Shown one piece after another: positions 1 to 11,482 of a stretch of 64,000 bases of DNA. The stretch lies in assembly GCF_000330885.1 (NCBI RefSeq), contig NC_020061.1:62001-126000 (forward strand), written 5' to 3'. The stretch is from Rhizobium tropici CIAT 899 (GTDB lineage Bacteria; Pseudomonadota; Alphaproteobacteria; Rhizobiales; Rhizobiaceae). Each line of letters begins with the position of its first letter. Position 1 is the first letter of the stretch. The notes under the pieces are model-generated. The model worked only from the letters and a program-made list of their open reading frames with translations. It did not search any database and was not told the origin of the DNA. The position numbers were made by a program, and so were the translations under genes.

Positions 1-8
1 GGACCGCT

Positions 9-1366
9 GATCATGTCCCAGGACGTGGTGTAGCTTAGACGACCACGGCTCATCCCAGAGGGTCGGATGAGTATCAGCTTGCTGCTGGCAGGCTGATGAG
101 CGGATCATCGCTCATTGTGGCGATTGTCTCAAGTGTCATGTAGCGGGATCGCTGGACGGCCCATTCATCGTTCTGTTCGAGCAGCAGCGCACCGACCAGG
201 CGCACGATGGCGTCGTCGTTGGGGAAAATGCCGACGACCTCTGTGCGCCGCTTGATCTCACCGTTCAATCGCTCAATGGGGTTGGTCGAGTGAAGTTTGG
301 CCCAATGCTGCTTGGGAAAGGTCATGTAGGCGAGCACGTCTTGCTCGGCACTGTCCATGAGACTGGCGAGCTTCGGTACCTTTGGCCTGATCTGGTCGGC
401 GACGTTGCGCCACTGAGTGCTTGCGGCCTCCGGCGTGTCCTGAGCGAAGGCCGTTGCAATGAACGCGGAGACAACCCGGCGTCCGCTCTTTCCAGCATGG
501 GCCAAGGCATTGCGCATAAAGTGCACCCTGCAGCGCTGCCAGGTGGCGGAAAGCACTTTCGATACTGCGGCCTTGATGCCCTCATGGGCATCGGAGACGA
601 CGAGCTTGACGCCGCGCAGCCCCCGCCTGATCAGCTTTCGAAGAAACTCGGTCCAGATCGCCTCGGCCTCGGACGTGCCGATCTCCATGCCGAGCACTTC
701 GCGTCGGCCATCGGTGTTGACGCCGACGGCGATGATTACGGCGACGGAGACAATACGACCACCGCGCCGAACCTTGAGGTAGGTCGCATCGATCCACAGG
801 TAGGGCCATTCTCCTTCGATGGGCCTGTCGAGGAAGGCCTTCACCTTCTCATCGATCTCCTCGCAGAGCCGGGACACCTGACTTTTGGAGATGCCCGACA
901 TGCCCATGGCCTTGACGAGGTCATCAACAGAGCGGGTCGAAACACCCTGGATATAAGCCTCCTGGATGACCGCCGTCAGAGCCTTCTCGGCCATGCGGCG
1001 CGGCTCCAGGAAGCTCGGGAAGTAGCTGCCGGTGCGAAGCTTGGGAATGCGCAGCTCGACGGTGCCCGCCCGTGTCTCCCAATCCCGGTCGCGATAGCCG
1101 TTACGCTGGGCCAGCCGGAAGCCATTCTTCTCGCCATAGGCCGCGCCGGTCTTCGTGCCGACCTCCAGCGCCATCAGCTTCTCGGCAGCAAAGCCGATCA
1201 TCTCCCGCAGCAAATCGGCATCAGCGCTCTTCTCAACGAGTGAGCGCAGGTTCATCATGTCGTCGGTCATCGGTGGTGTCCCTCAGGTTGGCTCTAAGCA
1301 ACCCGACCCTACCGGAAATCACCGATGGCTATGAAATCAAGCTACACCACTCCATGGGACACGATC
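9..1366 (-). mobile_element. IS256-family insertion sequence, copy A
   Basis: A complete 1358-bp element. Its imperfect terminal inverted repeats start GATCATGTCCCAGGACGTGG at the left and GATCGTGTCCCATGGAGTGG at the right, read inward. It is flanked by a perfect 8-bp direct repeat, GGACCGCT, at 1-8 and 1367-1374, as expected for IS256-family transposition. A second copy of the same length and encoding the same protein lies at 48323-49680 in the opposite orientation with a different target duplication. The two therefore inserted independently. Confidence 0.95.
74..1270 (-). CDS. IS256-family (Mutator-like) transposase
   Basis: A 398-residue DDE transposase filling the IS256 element. The order of conserved blocks is typical of the family: an N-terminal RNGYRDR region (about residues 56-62), the first catalytic Asp in LWIDATYLK (about 158), a second in VVSDAHEG (about 224), the CRVHFMRN block (about 246) and the C-terminal Glu in [13 protein letters not shown] (about 340). 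The length matches intact family members and there is no internal stop, so the enzyme is probably active. It is identical at protein level to the copy at 48419-49615, which points to recent movement. The long plus-strand reading frame at 290-1243 is a shadow of this gene. Confidence 0.95.
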   Translation of the reverse strand: MTDDMMNLRSLVEKSADADLLREMIGFAAEKLMALEVGTKTGAAYGEKNGFRLAQRNGYRDRDWETRAGTVELRIPKLRTGSYFPSFLEPRRMAEKALTAVIQEAYIQGVSTRSVDDLVKAMGMSGISKSQVSRLCEEIDEKVKAFLDRPIEGEWPYLWIDATYLKVRRGGRIVSVAVIIAVGVNTDGRREVLGMEIGTSEAEAIWTEFLRKLIRRGLRGVKLVVSDAHEGIKAAVSKVLSATWQRCRVHFMRNALAHAGKSGRRVVSAFIATAFAQDTPEAASTQWRNVADQIRPKVPKLASLMDSAEQDVLAYMTFPKQHWAKLHSTNPIERLNGEIKRRTEVVGIFPNDDAIVRLVGALLLEQNDEWAVQRSRYMTLETIATMSDDPLISLPAAS

Positions 1367-1484
1367 GGACCGCTTCGCAGAGGAGAGTTTTGAAAAATGG
1401 CGCGCCGGCTGTTGGCGTGATTTGTCGCGCTACGCCAAGGACAGGAGTGAAACTGCCCGCGAAGACCCTCAAAACGCCTTCCAC

Positions 1485-1533
1485 CATCCATTGCTTAGAT
1501 CATTGCGATCCAACCAATCAATTTTACCGATCT
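1485..1533 (+). promoter_or_regulatory. nod box (NodD-binding site)
   Basis: The site starts CATCCATTGCTTAGATC and continues with ATCCAACCAATCAATTTTAC. It keeps the consensus order and spacing (ATCCAY, GAT-like half site, ATC-N-AA-CAATC-RATTTTACC). It lies about 60 bp upstream of the acyltransferase gene in the same direction, so that gene is probably flavonoid/NodD-inducible. The IS256 copy ends 110 bp further upstream and leaves the box intact. Confidence 0.88.
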
Positions 1534-1590
1534 TTCGGAGATGCTTATTAGAGGTCGAAACTGAAAATCAAGGCGCCGAATTGCCGGAGC

Positions 1591-2784
1591 ATGAGAGTAA
1601 ATATGAAGATAAATCGGATAGTTGGGATCGATGTGGCTCGTTCATGTGCGATTTTCCTGGCTATGGGAAGTCACGTCTTGGCGGTGTCCAAATTGGCAGA
1701 CGTTTTTAAGGGAGCCTATGTTGATGGTCTTAAATTAATGATGGCGCTTGCAACGCCAACGTTCATTGTTCTTTTCGGAACGATGCTTGAAGTCGTATAC
1801 AGACCACGATTTGATACCGACAAGCGCAGTATATCGATCGCTCGTCTGTGGTCGCGGGCCATTCAATGCTGGCTGTTATACAGTCTTTCCGTCGTCGTTC
1901 TTTTTTTCGCGAAGTCGGAATACTCGTTCTTCTTTTCCCTATCGACGATCTTCATGCTGGGGGTGACCCCATTCACTGACATTCTGAAGTTTTACGCAAT
2001 CGCACTGACTGTGGCTCCCGCCCTTTTATGGACGCGCAATCGCCTGGGCCTAGTTCCGCTTCTGATCCTGGCCGTCGCCATTCACATTCTTCATCCGGTC
2101 TTGCGCGGGCTGCCAAGCCCCGTAGTATTTGGCTTGCCAACGGAAGTGGACCGTCTCGCGATGTTCCTGTTCGGAATAGGGGGAGCCAAGCTCGGTGGCC
2201 CCTCCGTCCTGCATGGCATGACGCTTGTCATATCCGGAATGGCCCTCGGGAAAATTCTGATGGGCTCGGCTTCGGGTGTGGCCGCAGGGATGACTCGGCG
2301 CGCTTGGCTTGTGCTCCTTGGCACCGGACTGTCGCTCATCGCGGGCGCGTGGATACTCGATAGCGAAACGAAGAGAGGCCTTGGGAACATGGCCATGCGA
2401 CTGGACAGCCATCCGCTTTACTTCGCCGCCGGCATTCTCGGTGCTTTTGCCGTTACGGCCGCCGCTGTCCTGCTTACCCTGCGCCAGTCGATTGCGCCGA
2501 CCGCGCTGTGGAGATCGCTAACGTTCTTCGGTCGCACGAGCCTCTTCACCTTCGCCTTTGGCAACATGCTGCTCTATTGCGTGCCATTTGAACCAACCAC
2601 CATAACCCAGTCGGCTCTGCTCACAGTGCTCCTGATGGCGGCGATTACGTTGCTGAGCTTCTGTTTCGACAGAGCATCGCAGCAGGACGGCCGGATGGCG
2701 AAGACCGTTTCCGGCGTCCAAACCTCCATCCACCGACTGGCGACGATGTTGTCAGACCAAGGATTGCGTTTGATTGCCAGATGA
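1591..2784 (+). CDS. Membrane acyltransferase, NolL/NodX-like, nod-box controlled
   Basis: A 397-residue protein dominated by about ten hydrophobic segments. It opens with a sequence of the acyltransferase-3/OpgC/NolL type (GIDVARSCAIFLAMGSHVL), where the aspartate, arginine and histidine are typical of membrane O-acetyltransferases. The position right behind a well-formed nod box suggests that it decorates Nod factor or a surface polysaccharide with an acetyl group at the inner membrane. The reading frame can start at 1591 or at 1603 (MKINRIV); the second fits the family better. NolL acetylates the fucose of Nod factors in other rhizobia, but I cannot assign this protein to NolL without an alignment. 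The relationship to a nodulation acyltransferase is inference from topology plus nod box. Confidence 0.7.
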   Translation: MRVNMKINRIVGIDVARSCAIFLAMGSHVLAVSKLADVFKGAYVDGLKLMMALATPTFIVLFGTMLEVVYRPRFDTDKRSISIARLWSRAIQCWLLYSLSVVVLFFAKSEYSFFFSLSTIFMLGVTPFTDILKFYAIALTVAPALLWTRNRLGLVPLLILAVAIHILHPVLRGLPSPVVFGLPTEVDRLAMFLFGIGGAKLGGPSVLHGMTLVISGMALGKILMGSASGVAAGMTRRAWLVLLGTGLSLIAGAWILDSETKRGLGNMAMRLDSHPLYFAAGILGAFAVTAAAVLLTLRQSIAPTALWRSLTFFGRTSLFTFAFGNMLLYCVPFEPTTITQSALLTVLLMAAITLLSFCFDRASQQDGRMAKTVSGVQTSIHRLATMLSDQGLRLIAR

Positions 2785-2792
2785 GGAGCGGA

Positions 2793-3184
2793 GATGATCA
2801 GGGTCGCCGGAACCTACGATGATTCCGTTAAGGAGGCTGCAGGGGTCGCCGAGGCCAATGAGTGGATTATCGTCTCCGACACGTCGTGGCGATGCCCGAA
2901 TGCTACGAGCCGTCGCTGTCGCCTGGCGGATACTGGCGCGTGTTGCCGACGCATTCATGACGGTGGATGAGGACGACGCTGTCGCGACAATGAAGCGTCT
3001 GGCCAATCCAATTGTCGGAGACCCCGCGGTAGTGCGGGCGAAGGCGGCGGCGTGGGCCTTGCGGGGCTCATCAGCGCTCTGCGGATCCGGAAGCCAAGAA
3101 AGCTTCGCCTCGATCAGGATCGCCCCGGCGCCCAAGAGACCGGCGCCCTTTGCAGCCCAATCCCGCGACGAGCCGGCGCCCTAG
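2793..3184 (+). pseudogene. Relic of diaminopropionate ammonia-lyase (PLP enzyme)
   Basis: The first part translates as MIRVAGTYDDSVKEAA and then EWIIVSDTSW, which matches the middle of diaminopropionate ammonia-lyase. After a deletion and frameshifts the text resumes as ADAFMTVDEDDAVATMKRL and GDPAVV, then GLAGLISALR in another frame, matching the C-terminal part. The catalytic lysine region is absent. It is a decayed fragment of a catabolic gene that directly follows the acyltransferase. The adjoining aconitase relic suggests ancestral metabolic DNA eroded by rearrangement. Confidence 0.6.
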
Positions 3185-3270
3185 CGTTCTCCTGCAACGA
3201 TCACCGTATCCAGTCCGCCTTTTGATATCGTTGGCCTACCTCCCATAACGGGCCTACCTCGCCTTAAGCG

Positions 3271-3483
3271 CTATGGATCGTGTGGCGCGCGGATCGGCCG
3301 TCGATGAGGAGGTTGGCCGCCATTCCGTTGTGGGAAAGTCCTTTGACCATCGCTTTCCAGCTTCCGCGTCGGGTGGCATAGACGTTCAGGGTCGTCTGCA
3401 GGATTGCCCTCGACGATCAAATGCCTGCCCGCTTCGCTGCCGGCGGATATCTGGCCTGCCGGCGATATGTGGTCGGTTGTCAT
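3271..3483 (-). pseudogene. Relic of an aconitase-family gene (swivel domain)
   Basis: One frame reads [12 protein letters not shown] and SEAGRHLI, the hallmark of the aconitase C-terminal swivel domain. After a frameshift the next frame reads [18 protein letters not shown] and RSARHTIH, continuing the same family. Only this fragment, about 70 codons, survives. No start, 4Fe-4S cysteines or remaining domains are present. It cannot be functional. Confidence 0.65.
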
Positions 3484-3794
3484 ATCATCGCCGAGGACAA
3501 GCAGTGGATGGGCGACGAAGTTGCCGAGACGGTCTGATCGCCGAGGCTGTCGATCATGGCGAGCGAAACTGGCGAATTGCTTCTTGGTTTGTCGTCACTG
3601 ATACGCGTCTTGCTCGCGCCATGAGCGGCCCGCTTGCTCAAAGGTCAAATAGCTTCGTCCGAGGAAGAGACATGCGCGAAATAGCCTGAAATGGCTATTT
3701 GAGGTCAATCAATTTTTCATTAGAAGCTGACAGGGGGCCAGTTGTTTGCCGTCACTCCAAGCGCGCGACAAAACAGTGAATTTGGTGGAGCAAG
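3484..3794. other. Non-coding stretch with a perfect inverted repeat
   Basis: No convincing gene. An 8-bp perfect inverted repeat (AAATAGCC-TGAAAT-GGCTATTT, 3679-3700) lies about 95 bp upstream of the AraC-family gene. It could be an operator or a weak terminator. A CAATCAATTTTT string at about 3705 resembles the 3' core of a nod box but lacks the upstream half. Confidence 0.4.
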
Positions 3795-4790
3795 TTGACC
3801 GAAATTCTGACGCTTAAGCTCGAGGCGACGTCGCTCACAACCAGTGAGGTCTCCGAATGGCTTAACGGTGAAAAGCACGACAATTTCTATCGGCCTCTCA
3901 GTAGCGATAGCCGCGGTCTTTTCTCATTCGGTGTCCATGGCGCCGGCGAGATGGTGGGCTGGACGGGATCGACTTCAACGGACCGCGCCTTTTCCGTCAC
4001 GATCGAGAATGATGGCTTCATGTTCTTTGTCGAGCATGGAACCTGCTATGACCTGGCAACAGGCGGCATAAGTCATGCTATCACGCCCTGCACGGGACTG
4101 CTGACGACGGCCGACCGCTATTCCGCGGTGAACATTCACGCAGGCTCTGTTGCGGAGGGATTCTGCATCCCAAGGAGCGCAGTAAACGCCGCTCTGATCA
4201 GCACCTTCGAACGCCTGCCACCTGTCGATTTCGAATTCGCTCCCCTGCAGGACCTGACAGCGGGACCGACGCCACCTCTTTTAAAACTCATGCGTTTCTT
4301 CCGAGATGAGATCTGCGCCGATCAAAACCTAGAGGTTTCTCCCCTTGCCCTGACGAGCTTCCAAGAGATGTTCTGTCTGCTGATGGTGCAGAATCTGCCT
4401 CACACGTTTTCGCAGACGAAATCGCCGGTGCAGACCATTGCGCCTCGCCAGCTTCGAAGAGCGCTGGAGTTTGCCAGAGCACATATCGCAATGCCTATCA
4501 CGATTGCGGACATGGCAGCGGCAGCGGGCGTCAGCGTGCGGGCACTTCAGATCAATTTTCGACGTTTTTTGAACGTCACTCCAATGGCTTATCTGAGGCA
4601 GCTCCGCCTTGATGGCGCACGTCGCGATCTTTTAACTGCCACGCCATCTGCGACGGTCAGTGAAATCGCGCGTCGCTGGGGGTTTATACAGATGGGCCGC
4701 TTCTCTCAGGAGTATCGTGCGGCTTTCGGCGTCCTGCCGAAATACGATCTAGGGCGCAGCTATGATAAGAATCGGACTACGGCGTTATAA
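3795..4790 (+). CDS. AraC-family transcriptional regulator
   Basis: A 331-residue protein. The N-terminal 200 residues form a sensor region of the AraC-binding-like type. The last 100 residues carry the two helix-turn-helix units of AraC/XylS proteins (ITIADMAAAAGVSVRALQINF, then VSEIARRWGFIQMGRFSQEYRAAFG), including the conserved GRFS motif. The start is TTG at 3795, chosen because GGTGGAG at 3784-3790 is a well-placed ribosome site. It has the same architecture as the second AraC protein at 27454-28494, and the two are probably distant paralogues. No obvious target lies next to it, because the flanks are relics. The inverted repeat at 3679-3700 is a candidate autoregulatory site. Its ligand is unknown. 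Confidence 0.85.
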   Translation: MTEILTLKLEATSLTTSEVSEWLNGEKHDNFYRPLSSDSRGLFSFGVHGAGEMVGWTGSTSTDRAFSVTIENDGFMFFVEHGTCYDLATGGISHAITPCTGLLTTADRYSAVNIHAGSVAEGFCIPRSAVNAALISTFERLPPVDFEFAPLQDLTAGPTPPLLKLMRFFRDEICADQNLEVSPLALTSFQEMFCLLMVQNLPHTFSQTKSPVQTIAPRQLRRALEFARAHIAMPITIADMAAAAGVSVRALQINFRRFLNVTPMAYLRQLRLDGARRDLLTATPSATVSEIARRWGFIQMGRFSQEYRAAFGVLPKYDLGRSYDKNRTTAL

Positions 4791-5370
4791 AGCGCATGTT
4801 GACACCCGTTCCATGTCGACGCGTGTTCGCGGATTGATAATGGACAGATCGAGGGCGATGGATCTGCCAGCTAGAGAAACTGAGCTCTCTGGGCAATTGC
4901 ACCTGCTATTTCGCTCGGGCTGAATTCCCACGCAGGTACCCTTCGTTCCAAGAGCGCTTTCCGACCCCCCATGGTCGGGGCGAACATACATAACGCGATC
5001 ACTGTCAAGCCGAGAGCGCCATCGTCGCTCGTCGATGGCCGAGAGCTTGTCATTGCTTAGGAAAGTTGTGAGCCAGATGTAACGGGTAGCATAGTTGCCC
5101 GGCGCCATCGCATCGGGCCGAACCCGTTATTCACCTGGCGCACATCACCAGATCTAGAAACAAAATTTCTCACAAATGTCATTGCCTGGAAACATTCAGA
5201 CGTCCCCGGCCGCCGGCAATAATCTAGGATATCGAGGCTCTTTCAGAGCGGCAGCTCTCAGATCGCTTTAGTCAATTCTGACATATAAGAGATTCGTTAC
5301 GGAGCCTGATTGCCGATGTATCAACCTGAATGTTATCGTCAATAACGCTCTGATCCCGGAATTCTCCAAT
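4791..5370. other. Non-coding stretch, nothing recognised
   Basis: Short frames on both strands have no recognisable motifs. In-frame text just upstream of 5371 (NLNVIVNNALIPEF) appears to belong to the patatin-like relic that follows, so decayed coding sequence begins before position 5371. Confidence 0.3.
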
Positions 5371-5805
5371 ATGTCGGACAGCACGTTGCCTGTGATGGCA
5401 AGGGCATATTCGATGTTGGTCAAGGCGCAGGAACGGGATTCTCTGATGGCCTTATACGGCTATGCCCGTCGGACTGAAGCCAAGCTTCATGTAGCCTCTA
5501 TTGATTGCCAGCTTCACTACGATATGTCCGATCCGTTCAATGAAACATATATGCGTTCGATTTTCGACCTTGGCACGCGGGAAATGTTGTCAGACGCGTT
5601 ATGGAAAGACGAGCCCCTGTTTACGGTCGCCGCGTCTCCATACGGCGGTCAACTGCTGGCAGTAATCCTCCCATCCATCCGAGAGCCAGGCTACTATTCC
5701 CCCGGAGGTAATGCGGTACTCCCCAAAGCCTCGAGCGCTCTATTCGCTTGGCGCAGGCCGCTCGGCAATGTCGAAGACTGCGGCGTTGTCCTGGATTTCC
5801 CTTAG
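5371..5805 (+). pseudogene. Relic resembling the C-terminal part of a patatin-like phospholipase
   Basis: The frame encodes STLPVMARAYSMLVKAQERD and LYGYARRTEAKLHVASID, followed by YDMSDPFNETYMRSIFDLG. I read this as the C-terminal half of a patatin-family hydrolase. The nucleophile (GXSXG) and oxyanion-loop regions are missing and no matching upstream frame is open, so it is most likely a truncated remnant. Its 3' end overlaps the convergent ligase gene by 66 bp, which also suggests erosion. The family assignment is from memory of the family pattern and is uncertain. Confidence 0.4.
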
Positions 5806-6804
5806 ACCCTTGTAGGAGGCGTGACGAAGGCTGCCGTCATGTGTCCAGCCGCGGAACTCGATTTCGGCAATAATTGTCGGCTGAGCAAAGACGAGATTCT
5901 TGCCCTTCAGCGGCACGACCGGCCTGGCTGTCTTCAGCTTATCGAGGGTCTTGCGCAGGTATTCGGCATCTTTCGTGTTGAAGCCGGTTCCGACCGAGCC
6001 GACATAGGCCCAATCATAACCTTTCCGCGCGGCGAGCAGCAGGCTACCGATGCCGCCGCGTGCCGAGGACGACTGTTCATAGCCGACGACCATGAAGCTC
6101 TCGCTTTGGATGCACTTGATCTTCTGCCAATCGCCGGTGCGCCCGGAGCGATATGGCCGGTCGCGGTGCTTGGCGATAATGCCCTCAAGCCCTGCCCGGC
6201 ATGCGTGCTCCAGCAGGACCTCGCCGTCCAAGGCCATCTCCTGCGACAGGCGAACGGCGCCGTCGCTCGTCGGTGAAATGAGATCCTCCAGCAGATGCCG
6301 CCGCACCGAAAGCTCGGTGCCAGTCAAGTCGTGGCCGTCAAGATAGAGAAGGTCGAACGCATATAGGATCGCTTCGTCTGACGCCTTTTTGCCGCCGCGG
6401 CCACCAAGCGAGCGCTGCAATGCCCCGAAGTCGGAGCGGCCTTGATTGTCAAGCACGACGGCTTCGCCGTCGAGAATGGCGCTGTTGACCCCGAGTGCAC
6501 GCGCCGCATCGACAATTGCCGGAAAGCGGTGCGTCCAGTCGTGGCCTCCGCGAGTGATGACCTTCACATCCTTCCGATGGATGTGGAGCGCCAGACGGTA
6601 GCCGTCCCATTTCACCTCGAACAGCCAGTCGGCTCCCTTCGGTGGTGTCGGCTTCAAAAGCGCCAGGCACGGCTCGATGCGCTCGGGCATCGGATCGAAG
6701 GGCAGGCTTGGCTGGGCGGGATCGCGCTTTCGCACCTGGCGTGACTGAAGGGTCGAGCCGGATTCGTCGAGCAGCGGCATCGAGGCTTTGCGTCTTGTCG
6801 TCAT
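5740..6804 (-). CDS. ATP-dependent DNA ligase (LigD ligase-domain type, NHEJ)
   Basis: A 354-residue ATP-dependent ligase with the nucleotidyltransferase motif FEVKWDGYRLA, whose lysine takes the AMP (about residue 65). It also has SAILDGEAVV, LYAFDLLYLDG, GLEGIIAKHRDRPYRSGR and KIK, all in the usual order, followed by an OB-fold ending in GWTHDGSLRHASYKGLRE. It lacks the polymerase and nuclease domains of full LigD. The gene overlaps the upstream ku remnant by an ATGA tetranucleotide, the standard bacterial non-homologous end-joining pair. The ligase itself looks intact, but its Ku partner is truncated here, so it would depend on a Ku encoded elsewhere. Confidence 0.88.
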   Translation of the reverse strand: MTTRRKASMPLLDESGSTLQSRQVRKRDPAQPSLPFDPMPERIEPCLALLKPTPPKGADWLFEVKWDGYRLALHIHRKDVKVITRGGHDWTHRFPAIVDAARALGVNSAILDGEAVVLDNQGRSDFGALQRSLGGRGGKKASDEAILYAFDLLYLDGHDLTGTELSVRRHLLEDLISPTSDGAVRLSQEMALDGEVLLEHACRAGLEGIIAKHRDRPYRSGRTGDWQKIKCIQSESFMVVGYEQSSSARGGIGSLLLAARKGYDWAYVGSVGTGFNTKDAEYLRKTLDKLKTARPVVPLKGKNLVFAQPTIIAEIEFRGWTHDGSLRHASYKGLREIQDNAAVFDIAERPAPSE

Positions 6805-7238
6805 CTCGTCGATTGCTTCCCTGAACCCCGTTCGTTCTCGATGGACTTGCGCAACGCATCCATGATGTTGATGACATTGCCCGTCAAAGCTTCAGCCTTC
6901 TTCTTCGGCATGGCTTTGGACGGTTTCTTCAATTGCTTCTTCTTTGTGTTGATAATGTCAAGCAGCGTCTCCTGCATCGGATCGGCGACCATCTTCGGGC
7001 TCCAGCGCTGAGTCTGTTTCTTGATGAGCTGTTGCACGAGCGGCATCAGTTCCGCTTCTGGCTCTTCATCATCGATTGCGGCAAAATAGTTTTCCCCATC
7101 CCGCACCTCATCACCATAGCGCAGCGTCCAGAGCACGATACCCTTGCCGCATGGCTCGGGCATGACGGCGCGTTCCCGCCGCGAAGGCACCAGCCTCGAT
7201 ATGCCGACCATGTTCTCTGCGCCCATGGGGTCTGGCAA
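6801..7238 (-). pseudogene. ku: 5'-truncated ku (NHEJ end-binding protein)
   Basis: The frame begins at the conserved middle of bacterial Ku (ENMVGISRLVPSRRERAVM, then GKGIVLWTLRYGDEVRD) and runs through the C-terminal lysine-rich tail (KKKQLKKPSKAMPKKK). The N-terminal half of the beta-barrel core is absent, and upstream sequence at 7240-7620 shows no Ku-like text. Family members are about 270-300 residues and only about 140 remain. Loss of the 5' part probably came from a rearrangement. The downstream ligase retains translational coupling to it (ATGA). Confidence 0.8.
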
Positions 7239-7704
7239 GACTTTGAACGCTGCCGGTCCAGGGGAGGGTGAATGTGCGACCGTTGGCCCTTTGCGGATAT
7301 ACTTGAATGACGACCAGCGGCAGCAATTGTCGGAGCCGAAATCGGCCCCAACATGATGGGAAACGGGAGCGTTGATCCCCTATTGTGTACATTTTTCGGC
7401 GCGACACTTGTTCTATAAAGGGACGACAAAAGCGTTTCGACGCGAGTCGGTATCGTCTTGTCAGACCGTTGGTCAGTTTGAAGGTCGACGTGTTCCAGCC
7501 AACCGCGCAATGGCGATCCGTTCGCGGCGCAGCGGACGGACAGAATCGCTCCCAAAGCTGGGCGCAATCGGGTGACGTGCTTTGCGGCAGAACTCGCCAA
7601 ACTCGTGAATTTCGCATCAAGAATATGTAATCGCATCACAAATTTGAAAGTCGAGACGTCTGGTTGCCCCTATCATGCCCTTTTGCGACCTTAAGGGAGC
7701 CGGC
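7239..7704. other. Non-coding stretch between ku remnant and XRE gene
   Basis: Three overlapping frames on the minus strand and two on the plus strand are open here, but none has recognisable motifs. It probably holds the promoter of the XRE gene and the breakpoint that removed the 5' half of ku. Confidence 0.3.
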
Positions 7705-8181
7705 ATGAGTGATATCACAGACTTCGAATCTAGTTTCACGCGGCAAAGGCCGTCGCCATCGGATGCGAGGATCCATCCCGTCGATCGCCACGTCGGACAA
7801 CAGATCCGCATTCTCCGAATTCAAGCCAATTTATCGCAGAACGAGTTGGGCAAGGGCGTCGGCGTCAGCTTTCAACAGATGCAAAAATACGAAAGCGGCA
7901 AAAACCGCGTCAGTGCTTCGATGCTCTATGAAATAGGAAGTTGCCTGCATGTGCCAGTGGCGCGGTTTTTCGAAGGCCTGCCGGAGCCGGGCAGCGGAGT
8001 TCCCCACCAAGAAGCCGCGGAGATTGACGAACGTATCGCATACCTGTCGACGGCTGACGGTCGCCGACTGATTGAAGGCATTTTGCGTCTGTCGCCCCGA
8101 ATCAGGAACCGGGTTCTTTCGATTGTCGGTATTCTCGCCGAGGAACAGGAACAGGCCGGCGAGCAGACGGCCGAAGCGTGA
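7705..8181 (+). CDS. XRE-family helix-turn-helix regulator
   Basis: A 158-residue protein with an N-terminal Cro/CI-type domain at about residues 30-85: GQQIRILRIQANLSQNELG, then the recognition-helix region VSFQQMQKYESGKNRVSASML. A C-terminal region of about 70 residues has no known ligand fold. This is the common rhizobial type of small XRE regulator, many of which are plasmid-borne. The ATG at 7705 is preceded by AAGGGA at a good distance, so I prefer it to the upstream in-frame ATG at 7675. Neighbours are a ku remnant and a broken DUF3768 gene, so its target is not evident. Confidence 0.85.
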   Translation: MSDITDFESSFTRQRPSPSDARIHPVDRHVGQQIRILRIQANLSQNELGKGVGVSFQQMQKYESGKNRVSASMLYEIGSCLHVPVARFFEGLPEPGSGVPHQEAAEIDERIAYLSTADGRRLIEGILRLSPRIRNRVLSIVGILAEEQEQAGEQTAEA

Positions 8182-8266
8182 CAATGTGAGCAAAGATAGA
8201 TTTTCTCTGTATAGCTCTTTTGCCCGCCGCTGCCGCATCTCTCTACCCGCGGCAGGACACCCCGGC

Positions 8267-8599
8267 TTAGTATTCCTCGGCCAGCATGATCGCGAGGACA
8301 CGGACGATTTGCATCGCGTCGGTCGGATCTTCGGAGCCATGCATCATATCGCTGACGTAGTAGTTGATTTTCCAGAACACCTCGTGTCCATCAGCCAGCA
8401 TCGCCCCCAAAATCGTACTTGTCATGGGGATCGTTGTCGGGCGTGAAGCTGTTAAAGTCCTGCACGGCGTCGGCAATGCGGGACCGGGTGGGATCGGGAA
8501 GCCTGCGGATACCTTGCGTTACGAGCACCTTGCCGGTAGCCAGCTCGAGCGGAGAAGGTCGTTCCGGCTCTGGATTCGTGGCGTGCGGTTGATCGTCAT
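8267..8599 (-). pseudogene. DUF3768 gene disrupted by two frameshifts
   Basis: Three frames read in succession give a DUF3768 protein: MTINRTPRIQSRNDLLRS, then ATGKVLVTQGIRRLPD through DFNSFTPDNDPHDKYDFG, then AMLADGHEVFWKINYY to LAIMLAEEY. The second shift falls in a run of five G (minus strand, about 8407), where removing one G restores the frame. The first is near 8545. DUF3768 proteins are small, common on rhizobial plasmids and of unknown role. The homopolymer position leaves a sequencing error possible for one of the two shifts. Confidence 0.65.
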
Positions 8600-8854
8600 A
8601 GCTTTTGCTTTCGTTGGTTGATTGCGCCGATGGTACATTCCGCACGAATGCGAATGGAGAGGCCTGTCCTGCCCAACACGGATCGGAGCGGGCCCGGCAT
8701 GGATGGCAACACGAGGTTTGCTTAGGAAGGCCGCCACTCATGGCAGCCGGTCAACCCGAAAGCCTATGCCGAAGCTCCTCCCAGATCGCTATAAGCCCAT
8801 CCTTGTTTGCCATTGACCGACGGCAGCGCGCGCATGTCGCCGCTTGCCGCGCGT

Positions 8855-11301
<2,447 letters not shown>

Positions 11302-11482
11302 GCGGGATGTTCCTTCTGCAGACGGTTGACAAAAACCAGAATCGGGCAGTCGCCGCGTGCGCGCCGCGGCAGTGCTAGGCAACCGCTGCGATCGGCGACG
11401 CGGACTCGGAAACCGCACAGCATGCACCGCTGCTGCCACCGATCGCAGCGGCACAGGGGCGGTTCCACGCGGGCGGGCGCGC

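Noticed and set aside
290..1243. Long plus-strand open frame (317 codons) and its mirror at 48446-49399
   Set aside because: It lies wholly antisense to the IS256 transposase gene and appears in both copies; it has no family motifs.
3700..3722. Nod-box-like CAATCAATTTTT upstream of the AraC gene
   Set aside because: The GATG and ATCCA half sites are not found at the required spacing.
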